Part shown: positions 8,563 through 16,205 of the stretch, one piece after another
How the letters are laid out: each line of letters starts with the position of its first letter
Numbering within the stretch: the stretch's first letter is position 1
Assembly: GCA_033855775.1 (NCBI GenBank)
Contig: JAWVFT010000023.1
Location: 86,486 to 150,485 of the forward strand
DNA from: DASVTR01 sp033855775
GTDB taxonomy: Bacteria; Acidobacteriota; Blastocatellia; Pyrinomonadales; Pyrinomonadaceae
Length of the DNA stretch: 64,000 nucleotides
Reading direction: 5' to 3'
Notes under the pieces: generated by a model
Databases searched by the model: none
What the model was told of the DNA's origin: nothing
What the model saw: only the letters and a program-made list of their open reading frames with translations
Made by a program: the position numbers and the translations under genes

Positions 8563-9915
8563 ATGAAGAGTGGCCGGACAAATCGCGTGTGGTTAATGTT
8601 GGCGGTGTTGCTGGCGTGTTCGTGCGCGGGCGCGGCGCAGCAATCGAGTTCGCCGCAGGCGAGCGAAGCGGCTGCGCGCGATGAGCGTAGCTATCTGTTC
8701 GTCAGTCCGAACACGCGCGAGAATTTGACGCTCGCCGAAGCTCTGCGCAAGCTCGATTCGCCGGAGGAGGTTCGCTTGCTGAAGATGGCGCGCTTCGTCG
8801 CTTGTCGTTTGGGATTGAGGGAGCGCGTGAGCAAGACGCTCGGCAGTTGGACGGACGGCGTTGAGCATTCGACGCTGCTGCGCGTTGAGACGGACGAGGC
8901 GACTGTTCGCTATGTCGATGCTTGGCTCGGAAGATGGGCGCGGCAGAAAAGCGTGCTCTACTTTCAAGCGCGCTCGACGGGCGCGGCGCGAATGTACGTG
9001 CTGTCTGCGCCGGGCCGCAGTCTGGCTGTGATTGCCAGGACGCTCGACCGCAACGGCGTCTCGAATCGCACGCTGGTTCCGGGCGCGCATCGCACGTTGA
9101 TTTACGTGGTTGATTTCAAGGATGAGTTACGGCGGCAAATGGCTGCGGCAGCCAGACAGTTGAGAGCGCGGCGGCGTGTGCTGCGGGGCGCGGGAGATTT
9201 TATAGGAGACGACAACAACAGGGACAAAGCCGCGCTGGTCTTCTCCGAGATAGTTTCTAAATTTGAGCGGGAGCACGAGCCCGCGCGTGGCGACTGCGCT
9301 GCTCAAGAGACGGGCGAGGTTATGTCCATCGCCGGGGCGCGGCGGCAGCCTTTGGGAACGTTGGTCACAATCGAAGGCTCTGTGACGGTTCCTTCCGGCG
9401 CTTTTAAATCGAGCATTGACAATGAAGGGTTCGCTCTGCAAGACGGCAGCGGAGGCATCTACGTCAGCCTTAAGGCGAACATGGGCATTCGCGTCGGCCA
9501 GCGCGTGCGCGTCGAGGGCAAGTTGGGCGAGAGCATGGGATTGCTGTTGGTCTTGCCGCAGAGCGCGGCGGCAATCAGGGCGCGCGGCGCGGGCGCGCGG
9601 GTGAAAGTTGAAAGCGTGGCTTCGGGTCAAATTAACGAGGCGACGGAAGGGCGGCTGGTGAGAGTCGCGGGCATGATTACGCGCGCGGTCGTCAGTGATT
9701 TGCCTTACGGCTACCGCGTCTTTCTTAACGACGGGACGGGCGAGGCGCAAGTCTACGTCAGCGCTTCGACGGGGATTGACCCAAGCAGTTTGCAGCCGGG
9801 CCAGCGTTTGAGCGCGACGGGCTTCAGCGGGCAGTACAAAGATCACTACGAGGTCAGCCCGCGCTTTGCGTCCGACATGGGCGCGCGTCGTTGGAAGCGA
9901 CGCCCGCCGCCTTGA
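8563..9915 (+). CDS. Putative lipoprotein with two OB-fold-like domains
   Basis: 450 aa. The signal peptide ends in a lipobox-like LLACSCAG, so membrane anchoring at the Cys is likely. Residues ~40-215 are of unknown fold with many basic residues. From about 255 two consecutive OB-like units are visible (VTIEGSVTVPSGAF...FALQDGSGGIYVSL...GQRVRVEGKLG and LVRVAGMITRAV...VFLNDGTGEAQVYV...LQPGQRLSATGF). Such pairs occur in secreted nucleases and in DUF5689-like extracytoplasmic proteins, where they bind ligands or pack against a catalytic domain. No nuclease motif is seen, so the function is open. Confidence 0.7.
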   Translation: MKSGRTNRVWLMLAVLLACSCAGAAQQSSSPQASEAAARDERSYLFVSPNTRENLTLAEALRKLDSPEEVRLLKMARFVACRLGLRERVSKTLGSWTDGVEHSTLLRVETDEATVRYVDAWLGRWARQKSVLYFQARSTGAARMYVLSAPGRSLAVIARTLDRNGVSNRTLVPGAHRTLIYVVDFKDELRRQMAAAARQLRARRRVLRGAGDFIGDDNNRDKAALVFSEIVSKFEREHEPARGDCAAQETGEVMSIAGARRQPLGTLVTIEGSVTVPSGAFKSSIDNEGFALQDGSGGIYVSLKANMGIRVGQRVRVEGKLGESMGLLLVLPQSAAAIRARGAGARVKVESVASGQINEATEGRLVRVAGMITRAVVSDLPYGYRVFLNDGTGEAQVYVSASTGIDPSSLQPGQRLSATGFSGQYKDHYEVSPRFASDMGARRWKRRPPP

Positions 9916-9967
9916 CAAACTGACGGGCGGGATTAGAATAACTCTCGCGCCGGATGTGGCTCTTTAC

Positions 9968-10058
9968 GGAGATGTGGCCGAGTGGCTGAAGGCGGCGGTT
10001 TGCTAAACCGTTATAGGTCAAAAGCCTATCACAGGTTCGAATCCTGTCATCTCCGCCA
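9968..10058 (+). tRNA. tRNA-Ser (anticodon GCU), CCA encoded
   Basis: The acceptor arms GGAGATG (9968-9974) and CATCTCC (10048-10054) pair fully, followed by discriminator G and an encoded CCA at 10056-10058. The anticodon GCT is at 10002-10004 in a 7-nt loop closed by 5 pairs. The T loop is GGTTCGAATCC. A long variable arm (ATAGGT / GCCTAT) confirms the class II serine type. It reads AGC/AGU codons. Confidence 0.97.
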
Positions 10059-10077
10059 GTTTCTAATGCTTCGGCAG

Positions 10078-10125
10078 AACGGGTTGCCTTGTCAGTTGAC
10101 TGACTCAGGGCGACCCGTTTGTTGC
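10078..10125 (+). terminator. Intrinsic terminator after tRNA-Ser
   Basis: A 14-bp stem (aacgggttgccttg, 10078-10091, with cagggcgacccgtt, 10106-10119, two G-T wobbles) closes a 14-nt loop. A T-rich stretch (tttgttgcttt) follows. Confidence 0.75.
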
Positions 10126-10130
10126 TTTAA

Positions 10131-10244
10131 CGGCGGGGGTTGGGGGACGGGGGAAAGGGGTTAGGGAAAAACAGAGAGCAGAGGCGAAAAGCTCAGCTTG
10201 ATTTTTGTCTTCCCCAACCCATAGCCCCTAACCCCCAACCCCTT
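10131..10244. repeat. Inverted heptamer-array hairpin, GGGGTTA type
   Basis: The left arm reads as 7-nt units gggggtt, gggggac, gggggaa, aggggtt. The right arm (10209-10244) reads ccccaac, ccatagc, ccctaac, ccccaac. The arms are complementary and separated by about 40 nt. Same family as 29020 and 29750. Confidence 0.85.
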
Positions 10245-10258
10245 CTTCGGAGGCAATC

Positions 10259-10900
10259 ATGATGCACTTTGCATTGGTGGACGCGGCGACGAGCGCCGAG
10301 ATGTTCCGCGCGCTGCCGACCGCAGCCGACGTGCGAGGGATGTTGGGGCCGAGCCTGTCGCTGTTGGAAAAGATGCTGCGGCCCGTCGTCGTCTATATCT
10401 TTCTCATCATCGTCCTGCGCATCTTCGGCAAGCGCGAGTTGGCTCAACTGAACCCGTTTGATTTGGTCGTGCTGCTGTCGCTCTCGAACACTGTGCAGAA
10501 CGCCATCATCGGCCCGGACGACTCCGTGACCGGCGGCTTAATCGGGGCGTTCACGCTCCTTGCGGTCAATTACTTTGTGGTACGCTACTTCTTCAAACAC
10601 CGTCGCCTCGATCAGATATTTGAAGGCACGCCGAGCGTGCTGATTGAAGACGGGCGACTGAAGCGCGAAGCGCTGGCGAAAGAGTTGTTGACCGAATCCG
10701 AATTGCTGACGGTAGCGCACCGGCAGGGCTTCGATAGTCTCAAAGAGATTGAGCGCTGCGTCTTGGAGCCGGGCGGAACCTTCTTTCTGCAAGGCAAGAC
10801 GCCCGGAGCCGCCGAGCGGCAACAGGCCGAACTGCTCCAACGCCTAGACGCTTTGAGCGACCAGATTAAGGAACTACAGAAAGGAGCATTGAAGGGATGA
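10259..10900 (+). CDS. DUF421 (YetF/YcaP-like) membrane protein
   Basis: 213 aa. Three membrane helices (from VVVYIFLIIVLRIFGKREL to AVNYFVVRYFF) precede a cytosolic alpha/beta domain. The family core GKRELAQLNPFDLVVLLSLS and the later segment EGTPSVLIEDGRL are clear. The domain often ends in a small tail like the coiled AERQQAELLQRLDALSDQIKELQ seen here. DUF421 proteins are inner-membrane proteins of unknown function, linked in spore formers to germination or stress. GGAGG at 10249-10253 serves the ATG at 10259 or, with better spacing, 10262. Confidence 0.88.
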   Translation: MMHFALVDAATSAEMFRALPTAADVRGMLGPSLSLLEKMLRPVVVYIFLIIVLRIFGKRELAQLNPFDLVVLLSLSNTVQNAIIGPDDSVTGGLIGAFTLLAVNYFVVRYFFKHRRLDQIFEGTPSVLIEDGRLKREALAKELLTESELLTVAHRQGFDSLKEIERCVLEPGGTFFLQGKTPGAAERQQAELLQRLDALSDQIKELQKGALKG

Positions 10901-10910
10901 AGCAAGCGAT

Positions 10911-11015
10911 AGACACGGCGACATGGTGACGCGGAGACGCGTAGAAAAAGAGCGACGCTCAAGTCGTCAGAGTCGCTTCTTCGCCGCGTCTTCGCGTCAC
11001 AGTGTCCCCGCGTCG
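10911..11015. repeat. Inverted octamer-array hairpin, GACGCGGA type
   Basis: Two arms of about 30 nt (10911-10941 and 10984-11015) are reverse complements with a few mismatches. The unit is 8 nt (tgacgcgg, agacgcg). It fills the gap between the DUF421 gene and gltX. Same sequence family as the element inside actE at 50677. Confidence 0.8.
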
Positions 11016-11041
11016 CTTTCGTTCTTCATCTCTCCACTCTC

Positions 11042-12553
11042 ATGATTCGCGTTCGTTTCGCCCCATCGCCGACCGGCTACCTGCACATCGGCGCGGCCCG
11101 CACGGCCCTCTTCAACTGGCTCTACGCGCGCAAGACCGGAGGCCGGATGCTGCTGCGTATCGAAGACACAGACCTGCAACGCTCGACCGAAGAATCCACA
11201 CGCTCCATTCTCGAAGGCTTGGAATGGCTCGGCCTTGATTACGACGAAGAGATTGTCTTCCAGTCGGACAACGCGCCGAAGCACAGAGCGGCGGCCCTGC
11301 GTCTCATTGAGGAAGGCAAGGCGTACAGGGACTTCACGCCGAAGGAAGAACGCTCGGACGCGAACGTCAAGCAAGGCATCGCCGAGCGAGCGCGTGAGCA
11401 CGCCGCCGAAGGACGCGACCAGCGCAGCAATCCTTACCGCGATTTGTCGCCGGAAGAATCAGAGCGACGGGCCGCGGCGGGCGAGCTATTTGCCGTGCGT
11501 TTGAAGGTCGGGCGTGAAGGCCGGACAAACTTCGTTGACGCCGTTTACGGCGAGCAGGCGCGCGACTACGCGGAGATTGAAGACCTCGTGCTGCTGCGCT
11601 CCGACGGCCACCCGCTCTATAATCTCTCGGTCGTGCTCGACGATATAGAGATGGGCATCACGGACGTGATTCGCGGGCAAGACCACTTGACCAACACGCA
11701 CAAGCAGATTTTGATTTATGAAGCCCTGGGCGCAGAGCCCCCGCGCTTCGCGCACCTGCCGCTGATTCTCGCCCCGAACAAAGGCAAGCTCTCAAAGCGC
11801 AAGCACGGCGCGGTCGTCTCCCTGACGACTTATCGTGACCGTGGCTTTGTGCCCGCGGCCTTTCGTAATTTTCTGGCCCTGCTCGGTTGGTCGCCCGACA
11901 CAGAGCAAGAGTTGATGACGAAGGAAGAATTGGTTGAAAAATTCTCGCTCGCAGGCATCGGTCGCGCCAACGCCGTCTTCAACTTCAGCGAAGCAGACCC
12001 GCGCCAGTGGACGGACGCCAAGGCTCTCTGGATGAACGCCGAATACATTCGGACGATGCCGCTGGCGGAGCTTGTCCCGTTTGTCAAAGCAGAGTTGCGC
12101 GCCGCGAAGCTGTGGCGCGAGGAATATGAAGACGACGACCGCGCATGGTTTGAGCGCGCCGTCGAACTGATTCGCCAACGCTTTCACACGCTCAAGGATT
12201 TCTCCGAGCAGGGTCGCGCCTACTTTTCCGACGACTTCGACTTTGACCCTGCGGCGGTGAAAAAGAATCTGCACAAGGAGCCGCGCCTGCGCGAACTGCT
12301 GCCCGCGATGGCCGCGCGCATGGAAGCGGTCGAGCCGTTTACGGCGGAGACGAGCGAGGCCGCGTTGCGCGCCTTCGCCGAAGAAGCGGGCGTCAAGGCG
12401 GGGCTTTTAATCAACGCCTCGCGGACGATGTTGACGGGCCAGGCGGTCGGGCCTTCGATGTTCGATGTCTTCGCGGTCATCGGTCGTGAGCGCGCCGTCA
12501 GGCGTTTGCAGAGCGGCGAGCCGTGGTTCGGTTTCGAGGCTGAAACTGTGTAG
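11042..12553 (+). CDS. gltX: Glutamyl-tRNA synthetase
   Basis: 503 aa class I aminoacyl-tRNA synthetase. The start MIRVRFAPSPTGYLHIGAAR carries the HIGH-type signature (HIGA), and KLSKRKHG near residue 250 is the KMSKS loop. The catalytic fold includes LRIEDTD and the GxxDVIRGQDH segment that binds glutamate and ATP. The C-terminal helical anticodon-binding region extends to the end. It charges tRNA-Glu (and possibly tRNA-Gln, if the organism uses GatCAB). There are two extra charged segments around residues 105-145, within family variation. No ribosome site is obvious before the ATG. Confidence 0.97.
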   Translation: MIRVRFAPSPTGYLHIGAARTALFNWLYARKTGGRMLLRIEDTDLQRSTEESTRSILEGLEWLGLDYDEEIVFQSDNAPKHRAAALRLIEEGKAYRDFTPKEERSDANVKQGIAERAREHAAEGRDQRSNPYRDLSPEESERRAAAGELFAVRLKVGREGRTNFVDAVYGEQARDYAEIEDLVLLRSDGHPLYNLSVVLDDIEMGITDVIRGQDHLTNTHKQILIYEALGAEPPRFAHLPLILAPNKGKLSKRKHGAVVSLTTYRDRGFVPAAFRNFLALLGWSPDTEQELMTKEELVEKFSLAGIGRANAVFNFSEADPRQWTDAKALWMNAEYIRTMPLAELVPFVKAELRAAKLWREEYEDDDRAWFERAVELIRQRFHTLKDFSEQGRAYFSDDFDFDPAAVKKNLHKEPRLRELLPAMAARMEAVEPFTAETSEAALRAFAEEAGVKAGLLINASRTMLTGQAVGPSMFDVFAVIGRERAVRRLQSGEPWFGFEAETV

Positions 12554-12648
12554 CCCTGCGCGGGTGAGAGTCGGCTCAAGCCTTCCTTCGCCTGCCGGAA
12601 ATTAGCTTAAAACTAAAGAGCAGCGATTCTATTTTCGAGGAGTTTGCA

Positions 12649-13356
12649 ATGCTAAAGAAAACGCCCCTTTTCATCTTCCTGCTGTGCGCGCTGGCCGCGA
12701 CCGTCTGCGCGCAGAACGCCAACTCGTCCACGACGACGACTACGACGACGCGCGCTCGCACGTCAACGAAGACGACGAAGCCGCCGTCGAAGCCTTCCAA
12801 CATCGAGGAACAGGGGACGCAGGGAGAGACTTCCAACCAGAACGCCTCGCGCACGCGGCGCACGCGCACGACGCCGCAAAGCGGCGCGAAAGACCCCGGC
12901 GCGAAAGGAGTCCTCGCGGCTTTTGAAGAACTGCTCAACGGCATTCGCAACACAGACGTTGAAGCGGTCACGGCGGCTTACTGGAACTCGCCGCAGTTGG
13001 TTCTCTTCAACAACAACGGCACCGTCACCAAAGGTTGGGAGCAGATGCGCAAGAATCGTGAAAGCTCCTATCCTGAGTTAAAGGATGTCAAGTTAGACGT
13101 GCGCGACGTGCGCGTCCAGATGCTCGGTCGTGAGGGGGCAATCGTGACGTGTCTGTGGACGCAATCGCAGACCTATCACGGCGCGTCCGAGACGGCGACG
13201 GGACGCATGACGCTCGCCTTCCGCCGCGTCGGCAACACATGGAAAGCCATACACCTGCACACCTCGCCCGACTCGCCGGACCCTTCGCGCCTGCTGCCCT
13301 CGGAACAAATCCCGACGCCGGCGCCCAAAACGCCCGCGCCAAGAACTAAGCCATAG
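12649..13356 (+). CDS. Secreted NTF2-like (SnoaL/DUF4440-type) protein with disordered linker
   Basis: 235 aa. The signal peptide (MLKKTPLFIFLLCALAATVCA) is followed by a low-complexity Thr/Ser/Arg/Lys-rich linker (residues ~25-85). An NTF2-like cone-fold domain then runs from AAFEELLNGIRNTDVEAVTAAYWN to WKAIHLHTS. The C-terminal tail is Pro-rich. The domain order and the YWNSPQLVLFNNNGTVTKGWE core resemble the SnoaL-like gene at 18232. NTF2-like domains bind small ligands or act as scaffolds; no catalytic residue set can be assigned. GAGGAG lies 6 nt before the ATG. Confidence 0.8.
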   Translation: MLKKTPLFIFLLCALAATVCAQNANSSTTTTTTTRARTSTKTTKPPSKPSNIEEQGTQGETSNQNASRTRRTRTTPQSGAKDPGAKGVLAAFEELLNGIRNTDVEAVTAAYWNSPQLVLFNNNGTVTKGWEQMRKNRESSYPELKDVKLDVRDVRVQMLGREGAIVTCLWTQSQTYHGASETATGRMTLAFRRVGNTWKAIHLHTSPDSPDPSRLLPSEQIPTPAPKTPAPRTKP

Positions 13357-13534
13357 CGACAGCGATGAAGGATGAAAGCCCGCAGACTTTGCTCTTAGGG
13401 GCAACGGCGCTTTCGTTGTAAACTACGAGCGCTTTCATTTCGACAAGCCATCGCAGATTGACGCCGCAGCGCGGACTGGTTTTCGCCGGAGCCGCGCCTG
13501 GGCCACTTGAAGAGTCTCAAAGAGAGGTGATGAT

Positions 13535-14101
13535 ATGGACTGGATGAATCAACTAGGTGGAATTTTGCAGCAGTACACGGGCGCGCAACCCGACCAGGCG
13601 CCTGACACTGTTCACGACGACTTCGACCAACTGGCGCAGAACGCCCCGCCCTCCGCGCTCTCAGACGGATTGGCCGCGGCCTTTCGCTCCGAGCAGACGC
13701 CGGACTTCGGACAGATGGCCGCCAGTCTCTTCAGCAACTCCGGCGGCCAACAACGCGCAGGCATGCTCAACACGCTGCTGCGCGCTGCCGGCCCGGCCAT
13801 CATCTCGCAGGTTCTCTCGCGTGGCGTCGGCAGCGGAGCCGGCAGCGGCGGTGGTGGCGGCCTCGGCGGCATTCTGGACATGCTGCGCGGCGGCCAGCAG
13901 CAGGAAGTGACGCCTGAACAGGCAGAGCAGGTTTCGCCCGAAGCCGTGCAGCAAATCGCGCAGCAGGCGCAGGACAAAGACCCTTCGATTATTGACCGCG
14001 TGAGCGACTTTTACGCGCAGCATCCGACGCTCGTCAAATCGCTCGGCGCGGCAGCCCTGACCATCGCCCTCACCAAAATCGCGCAGAGACAATACAGCTA
14101 A
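13535..14101 (+). CDS. DUF937/YidB-like small protein
   Basis: 188 aa, no signal peptide. It has an N-terminal helix (MDWMNQLGGILQQYTG), a central helical part (QMAASLFSNSGGQQRAGMLNTLLRAAGP), a Gly/Ser hinge (residues ~105-120), a Gln/Glu-rich helix, and a C-terminal segment (FYAQHPTLVKSLGAAALTIAL). The pattern of short amphipathic helices around a GG hinge is like DUF937/YidB proteins. These are of unknown function, and the assignment is tentative. A good ribosome site (AGAGAGGTGATG) precedes the ATG. Confidence 0.6.
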   Translation: MDWMNQLGGILQQYTGAQPDQAPDTVHDDFDQLAQNAPPSALSDGLAAAFRSEQTPDFGQMAASLFSNSGGQQRAGMLNTLLRAAGPAIISQVLSRGVGSGAGSGGGGGLGGILDMLRGGQQQEVTPEQAEQVSPEAVQQIAQQAQDKDPSIIDRVSDFYAQHPTLVKSLGAAALTIALTKIAQRQYS

Positions 14102-14111
14102 CGAATAAGCC

Positions 14112-14182
14112 GAAAGTCTTCAAGCCCAAAGCCCAAAGTTAGAACGGTGGTTCTAACTTTGGGCTTTGGACTTTAGACTTTC
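14112..14182. repeat. Inverted heptamer-array hairpin, CCCAAAG type
   Basis: The left arm 14112-14145 (units aagccca, aagccca, aagttag) and right arm 14150-14182 are nearly perfect reverse complements with a 4-nt loop. It lies just downstream of the DUF937-like gene and could also stop its transcription. Confidence 0.85.
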
Positions 14183-14203
14183 AGCTTGCTAAAGCTCGTA
14201 GTC

Positions 14204-14240
14204 AAAAAAAATGGAGGATGAGTCAATTGACTCATCCTCC
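14204..14240 (-). terminator. Strong intrinsic terminator of the putative RNA gene
   Basis: A perfect 28-nt palindrome at 14213-14240 (arms GGAGGATGAGTCAA / TTGACTCATCCTCC) is followed on the reverse strand by A plus eight T residues. The T tract on this strand only fixes the direction of transcription. Confidence 0.9.
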
Positions 14241-14723
14241 AACCCCTCCCCTTGCTCGTTCTGTCCGGCGATGCCGGAGCTTTTGCGGCTCGGCATGGCG
14301 AGACATCTTTATCAATGAGCTTGCGCTCACCGAAGCCGGCTAATAATTCAGCCCGGACATAAATCCGCGTGCGACTATACCTTCGGACTGTCTAATCTTG
14401 TGTTGTCTCCTTCGCCGGGGAAAGGTTTGCGCTGGAGTCGCTTCTCTGTCGGCTGTGTCCGTTGCGGGACAAAGGGGGTTTCCGCCGTTTGGAAGCAGGC
14501 GGATTTTATTTCAGTCAGAAGGCACACGTCTGTACGTTTCAGTACGCTTGTGCGGCGTCAAAAGAGAAAGCCGTCCATGCGCCAACGCATGAACGGCTTT
14601 CCGGTGAACTGTTGGGATTGGCCTGTGGGCCGCTGCTCTCGCACGATTGCTGTCAATCCGGCGCTAAACAGCGAAACTACTGGACGTTGAATCCTAACAA
14701 TTTCAGATTATCAGTCCAGAGGT

Positions 14724-14759
14724 TTAGGCCGCAGCCACCTCACTGTGATAAGAACTCAT
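14724..14759 (-). CDS. Eleven-codon mini-ORF with perfect 16S-complementary leader
   Basis: The ATG at 14759 gives MSSYHSEVAAA then TAA. Upstream, AAAGGAGGTGATC (14768-14780) matches 13 nt of the canonical 16S 3' end complement, although GGAGG itself lies 13 nt from the ATG, longer than optimal. The peptide ends in Ala-Ala-Ala, like a ClpXP/tmRNA-type degron. It may be a leader peptide, or not translated at all, with the complement serving another purpose. Confidence 0.35.
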   Translation of the reverse strand: MSSYHSEVAAA

Positions 14760-14795
14760 ACTTGTTTGATCACCTCCTTTCCAGTGTTGAGCCGC

Positions 14796-14824
14796 ATAAT
14801 AAATGACAACAACTTGTGCGTCAA
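14796..14824 (-). promoter_or_regulatory. Sigma-70 promoter of the putative RNA gene
   Basis: On the reverse strand TTGACG (14819-14824) and TATTAT (14796-14801) are separated by exactly 17 nt. This is 35 bp past the hutI stop codon. Transcription would start near 14789, 9 nt before the 16S-complementary segment. Confidence 0.7.
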
Positions 14825-14858
14825 GCATCTTTTTTGCGCGCTATCTTGGGGCTTTACT

Positions 14859-16118
14859 TTAAGCCCGACGCAGATGAGCCTGCCGCCCGCCGCTGTAGAC
14901 CGCGTGCGCGTGCTCAAGGCCGAAGAAGTAGGCCACTTCGCGGTAGTCTGCGCAGTCTTGAATCACGAAATCGGCGCGCTTGCCCGCTTCCAAAGAGCCA
15001 ATTTCCGCTCCTTTGCCGAGGCTGTGGGCGGCGTTAATCGTCGCGGCGGTCAGGGCTTCGGCGGGCGTCATCTTCAGGTGCGTGCAAGCGATGGAGAGAA
15101 TCATAGGCATCGCGGGCGTCGGCGACGAGCCGGGATTGAAATCCGTGGCGAGCACGACGGCCAGCCCGGCCTCTATCATTTCGCGCGCCGCCGGATAGCG
15201 CGTGTGTCCGAGGGCGTAGACGGAGCCGGGCAGAAGCACAGGTTGAACGCCCGCTTTCGCCAGAGCGGCGATGCCCTTTGCGTCCGTGTGTTCGAGATGG
15301 TCTGCGGTCGTGGCTTTCAATTCGGCGGCGAGTTGCGCGCCGCCCGACAGCGAGAGTTGGTCTGCGTGCAGGCGCAGCCCCAAGCCATGCTCGCGCGCGG
15401 CCCGAAGGATGCGCCGCGTCTCTTCTATCGTGAAAACTTTATCTTCACAGAACACGTCGCAGTAGTTGGCCAGCCGCTCTTCGGCCACGCGCGGCAACAT
15501 CTCTTCGATGACTAAGCTGACATACTCTTCGCGCCGCGCGCGATACTCGTCCGGGATGTCGTGCGCGCCGAGAAAAGTCGGGACATAGCGGAGCAGCGTC
15601 TCGTCGTTCAAGCGACGGATGGCTCGCAGCAGTTTCAACTCGGCTTCGACTGACAGCCCGTAGCCGGACTTGGCTTCGACGGTCGTCGTGCCTGTCCGCA
15701 GAAACCAATCGCTGTAGCGTCGGCCCGCCGCAACCAACTCTTCCGGCGCAGCCTCGCGCGTGGCGCGCACCGTCGAGCGGATGCCGCCGCCGCGCGCCGC
15801 AATCTCCTGATAAGTCGCGCCCAGAGAGCGCTGCTCATACTCGTCAACGCGCGTGCCGGCGAAGACCGCGTGCGTGTGCGCGTCAACGAAGCCCGGCATC
15901 AGGACGCGCCCGCCCGCGTCAAACACTTCGACGCCCGCATCAACGAGCGGCTCAATCTCGGCGCGCTCGCCAACCTTCTCGATGCGCCCGTCGCGGACGA
16001 GCAGCGCGCCGTCTTCGATGATTGATAGCTCGCGCATCTCCGCCCCGACACGCGCTCTGGCCGCGCCCCTGAGCGTCAGGACTTGCGAGCAATTGATGAC
16101 GGCGAATGTCTCAGGCAC
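14859..16118 (-). CDS. hutI: Imidazolonepropionase
   Basis: About 419 aa from the GTG at 16118. An ATG nine codons upstream lies inside the gtccaaa repeat and is unlikely to be ancestral. Amidohydrolase metal ligands are in PGFVDAHTHAVFAG. EAKSGYGL, HADQLSLSGGAQLAAEL, DHLEHTD and LATDFNPGSSPTPAMP are the HutI-specific segments. The enzyme hydrolyses 4-imidazolone-5-propanoate to N-formimino-glutamate, step three of histidine degradation, in the cytoplasm. No hutH, hutU or hutG is next to it, so the pathway is scattered or incomplete here. The start codon is uncertain because the repeat has overwritten the 5' end. Confidence 0.92.
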   Translation of the reverse strand: MPETFAVINCSQVLTLRGAARARVGAEMRELSIIEDGALLVRDGRIEKVGERAEIEPLVDAGVEVFDAGGRVLMPGFVDAHTHAVFAGTRVDEYEQRSLGATYQEIAARGGGIRSTVRATREAAPEELVAAGRRYSDWFLRTGTTTVEAKSGYGLSVEAELKLLRAIRRLNDETLLRYVPTFLGAHDIPDEYRARREEYVSLVIEEMLPRVAEERLANYCDVFCEDKVFTIEETRRILRAAREHGLGLRLHADQLSLSGGAQLAAELKATTADHLEHTDAKGIAALAKAGVQPVLLPGSVYALGHTRYPAAREMIEAGLAVVLATDFNPGSSPTPAMPMILSIACTHLKMTPAEALTAATINAAHSLGKGAEIGSLEAGKRADFVIQDCADYREVAYFFGLEHAHAVYSGGRQAHLRRA

Positions 16119-16121
16119 GTT

Positions 16122-16203
16122 AAAAGTCCAAAGTCCAAAGTCCAAAGTCCAAAGTCCGGCGCGAAGGTGTGGCCCTGGACTTTGGACTTTGGACTTTGGA
16201 CTG
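16122..16203. repeat. Inverted heptamer-array hairpin, GTCCAAA type
   Basis: The left arm (16122-16157) is five tandem copies of aaagtcc, almost perfect. The right arm (16177-16203) is about 3.5 copies of ggacttt. It lies between the S9 peptidase stop and hutI and overlaps the possible 5' codons of hutI. Similar in unit to the element at 14112. Confidence 0.95.
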
Positions 16204-16205
16204 CT

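Larger units (their letters stand above)
14204..14789 (-). ncRNA. Putative structured non-coding RNA transcription unit (family not recognised)
   Basis: A reverse-strand unit of about 585 nt with its own promoter and terminator and no ORF longer than 11 codons in the expected frame. In order from the 5' end it shows a 13-nt perfect complement of the usual 16S 3' tail. A run of hairpins follows: a 9+5-bp stem GAAAGCCGT..ATGCG/CGCAT..ACGGCTTTC (14565-14602); a GCACA/TGTGC plus GTAC/GTAC stem; CCGCC/GGCGG; TGTCC/GGACA; CCTT/AAGG; a TGAGC-GCAA-GCTCA GNRA hairpin; and a long AT-GCCG-AGC stem near 14270-14300. GCGACT (14436-14441) can pair with AGTCGC (14371-14376). It lies between hutI and the DUF937-like gene. 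It could instead be a long 3' UTR of hutI, but the promoter argues for a separate unit. Confidence 0.6.

Noticed and set aside
14690..14710. Hammerhead ribozyme-like CTGATAA..GAAA
   Set aside because: The core needs CTGANGA; the substitution removes an essential G and the stems are not formed.
14768..14780. Possible 16S rRNA 3' end fragment (gatcacctccttt)
   Set aside because: The preceding sequence has no 16S helix 45 (no GGTAACCG or GGTGCGGCTG), so it is a complementary ribosome-site segment on the other strand and not rRNA.
14204..14789. RNase P RNA or tmRNA as identity of the reverse-strand unit
   Set aside because: The RNase P conserved GAGGAAAGTCC and GGTAAGAGC segments and the tmRNA tRNA-like ends are missing; an ACAGAAC and a GGAAAGCC match are too short to count.
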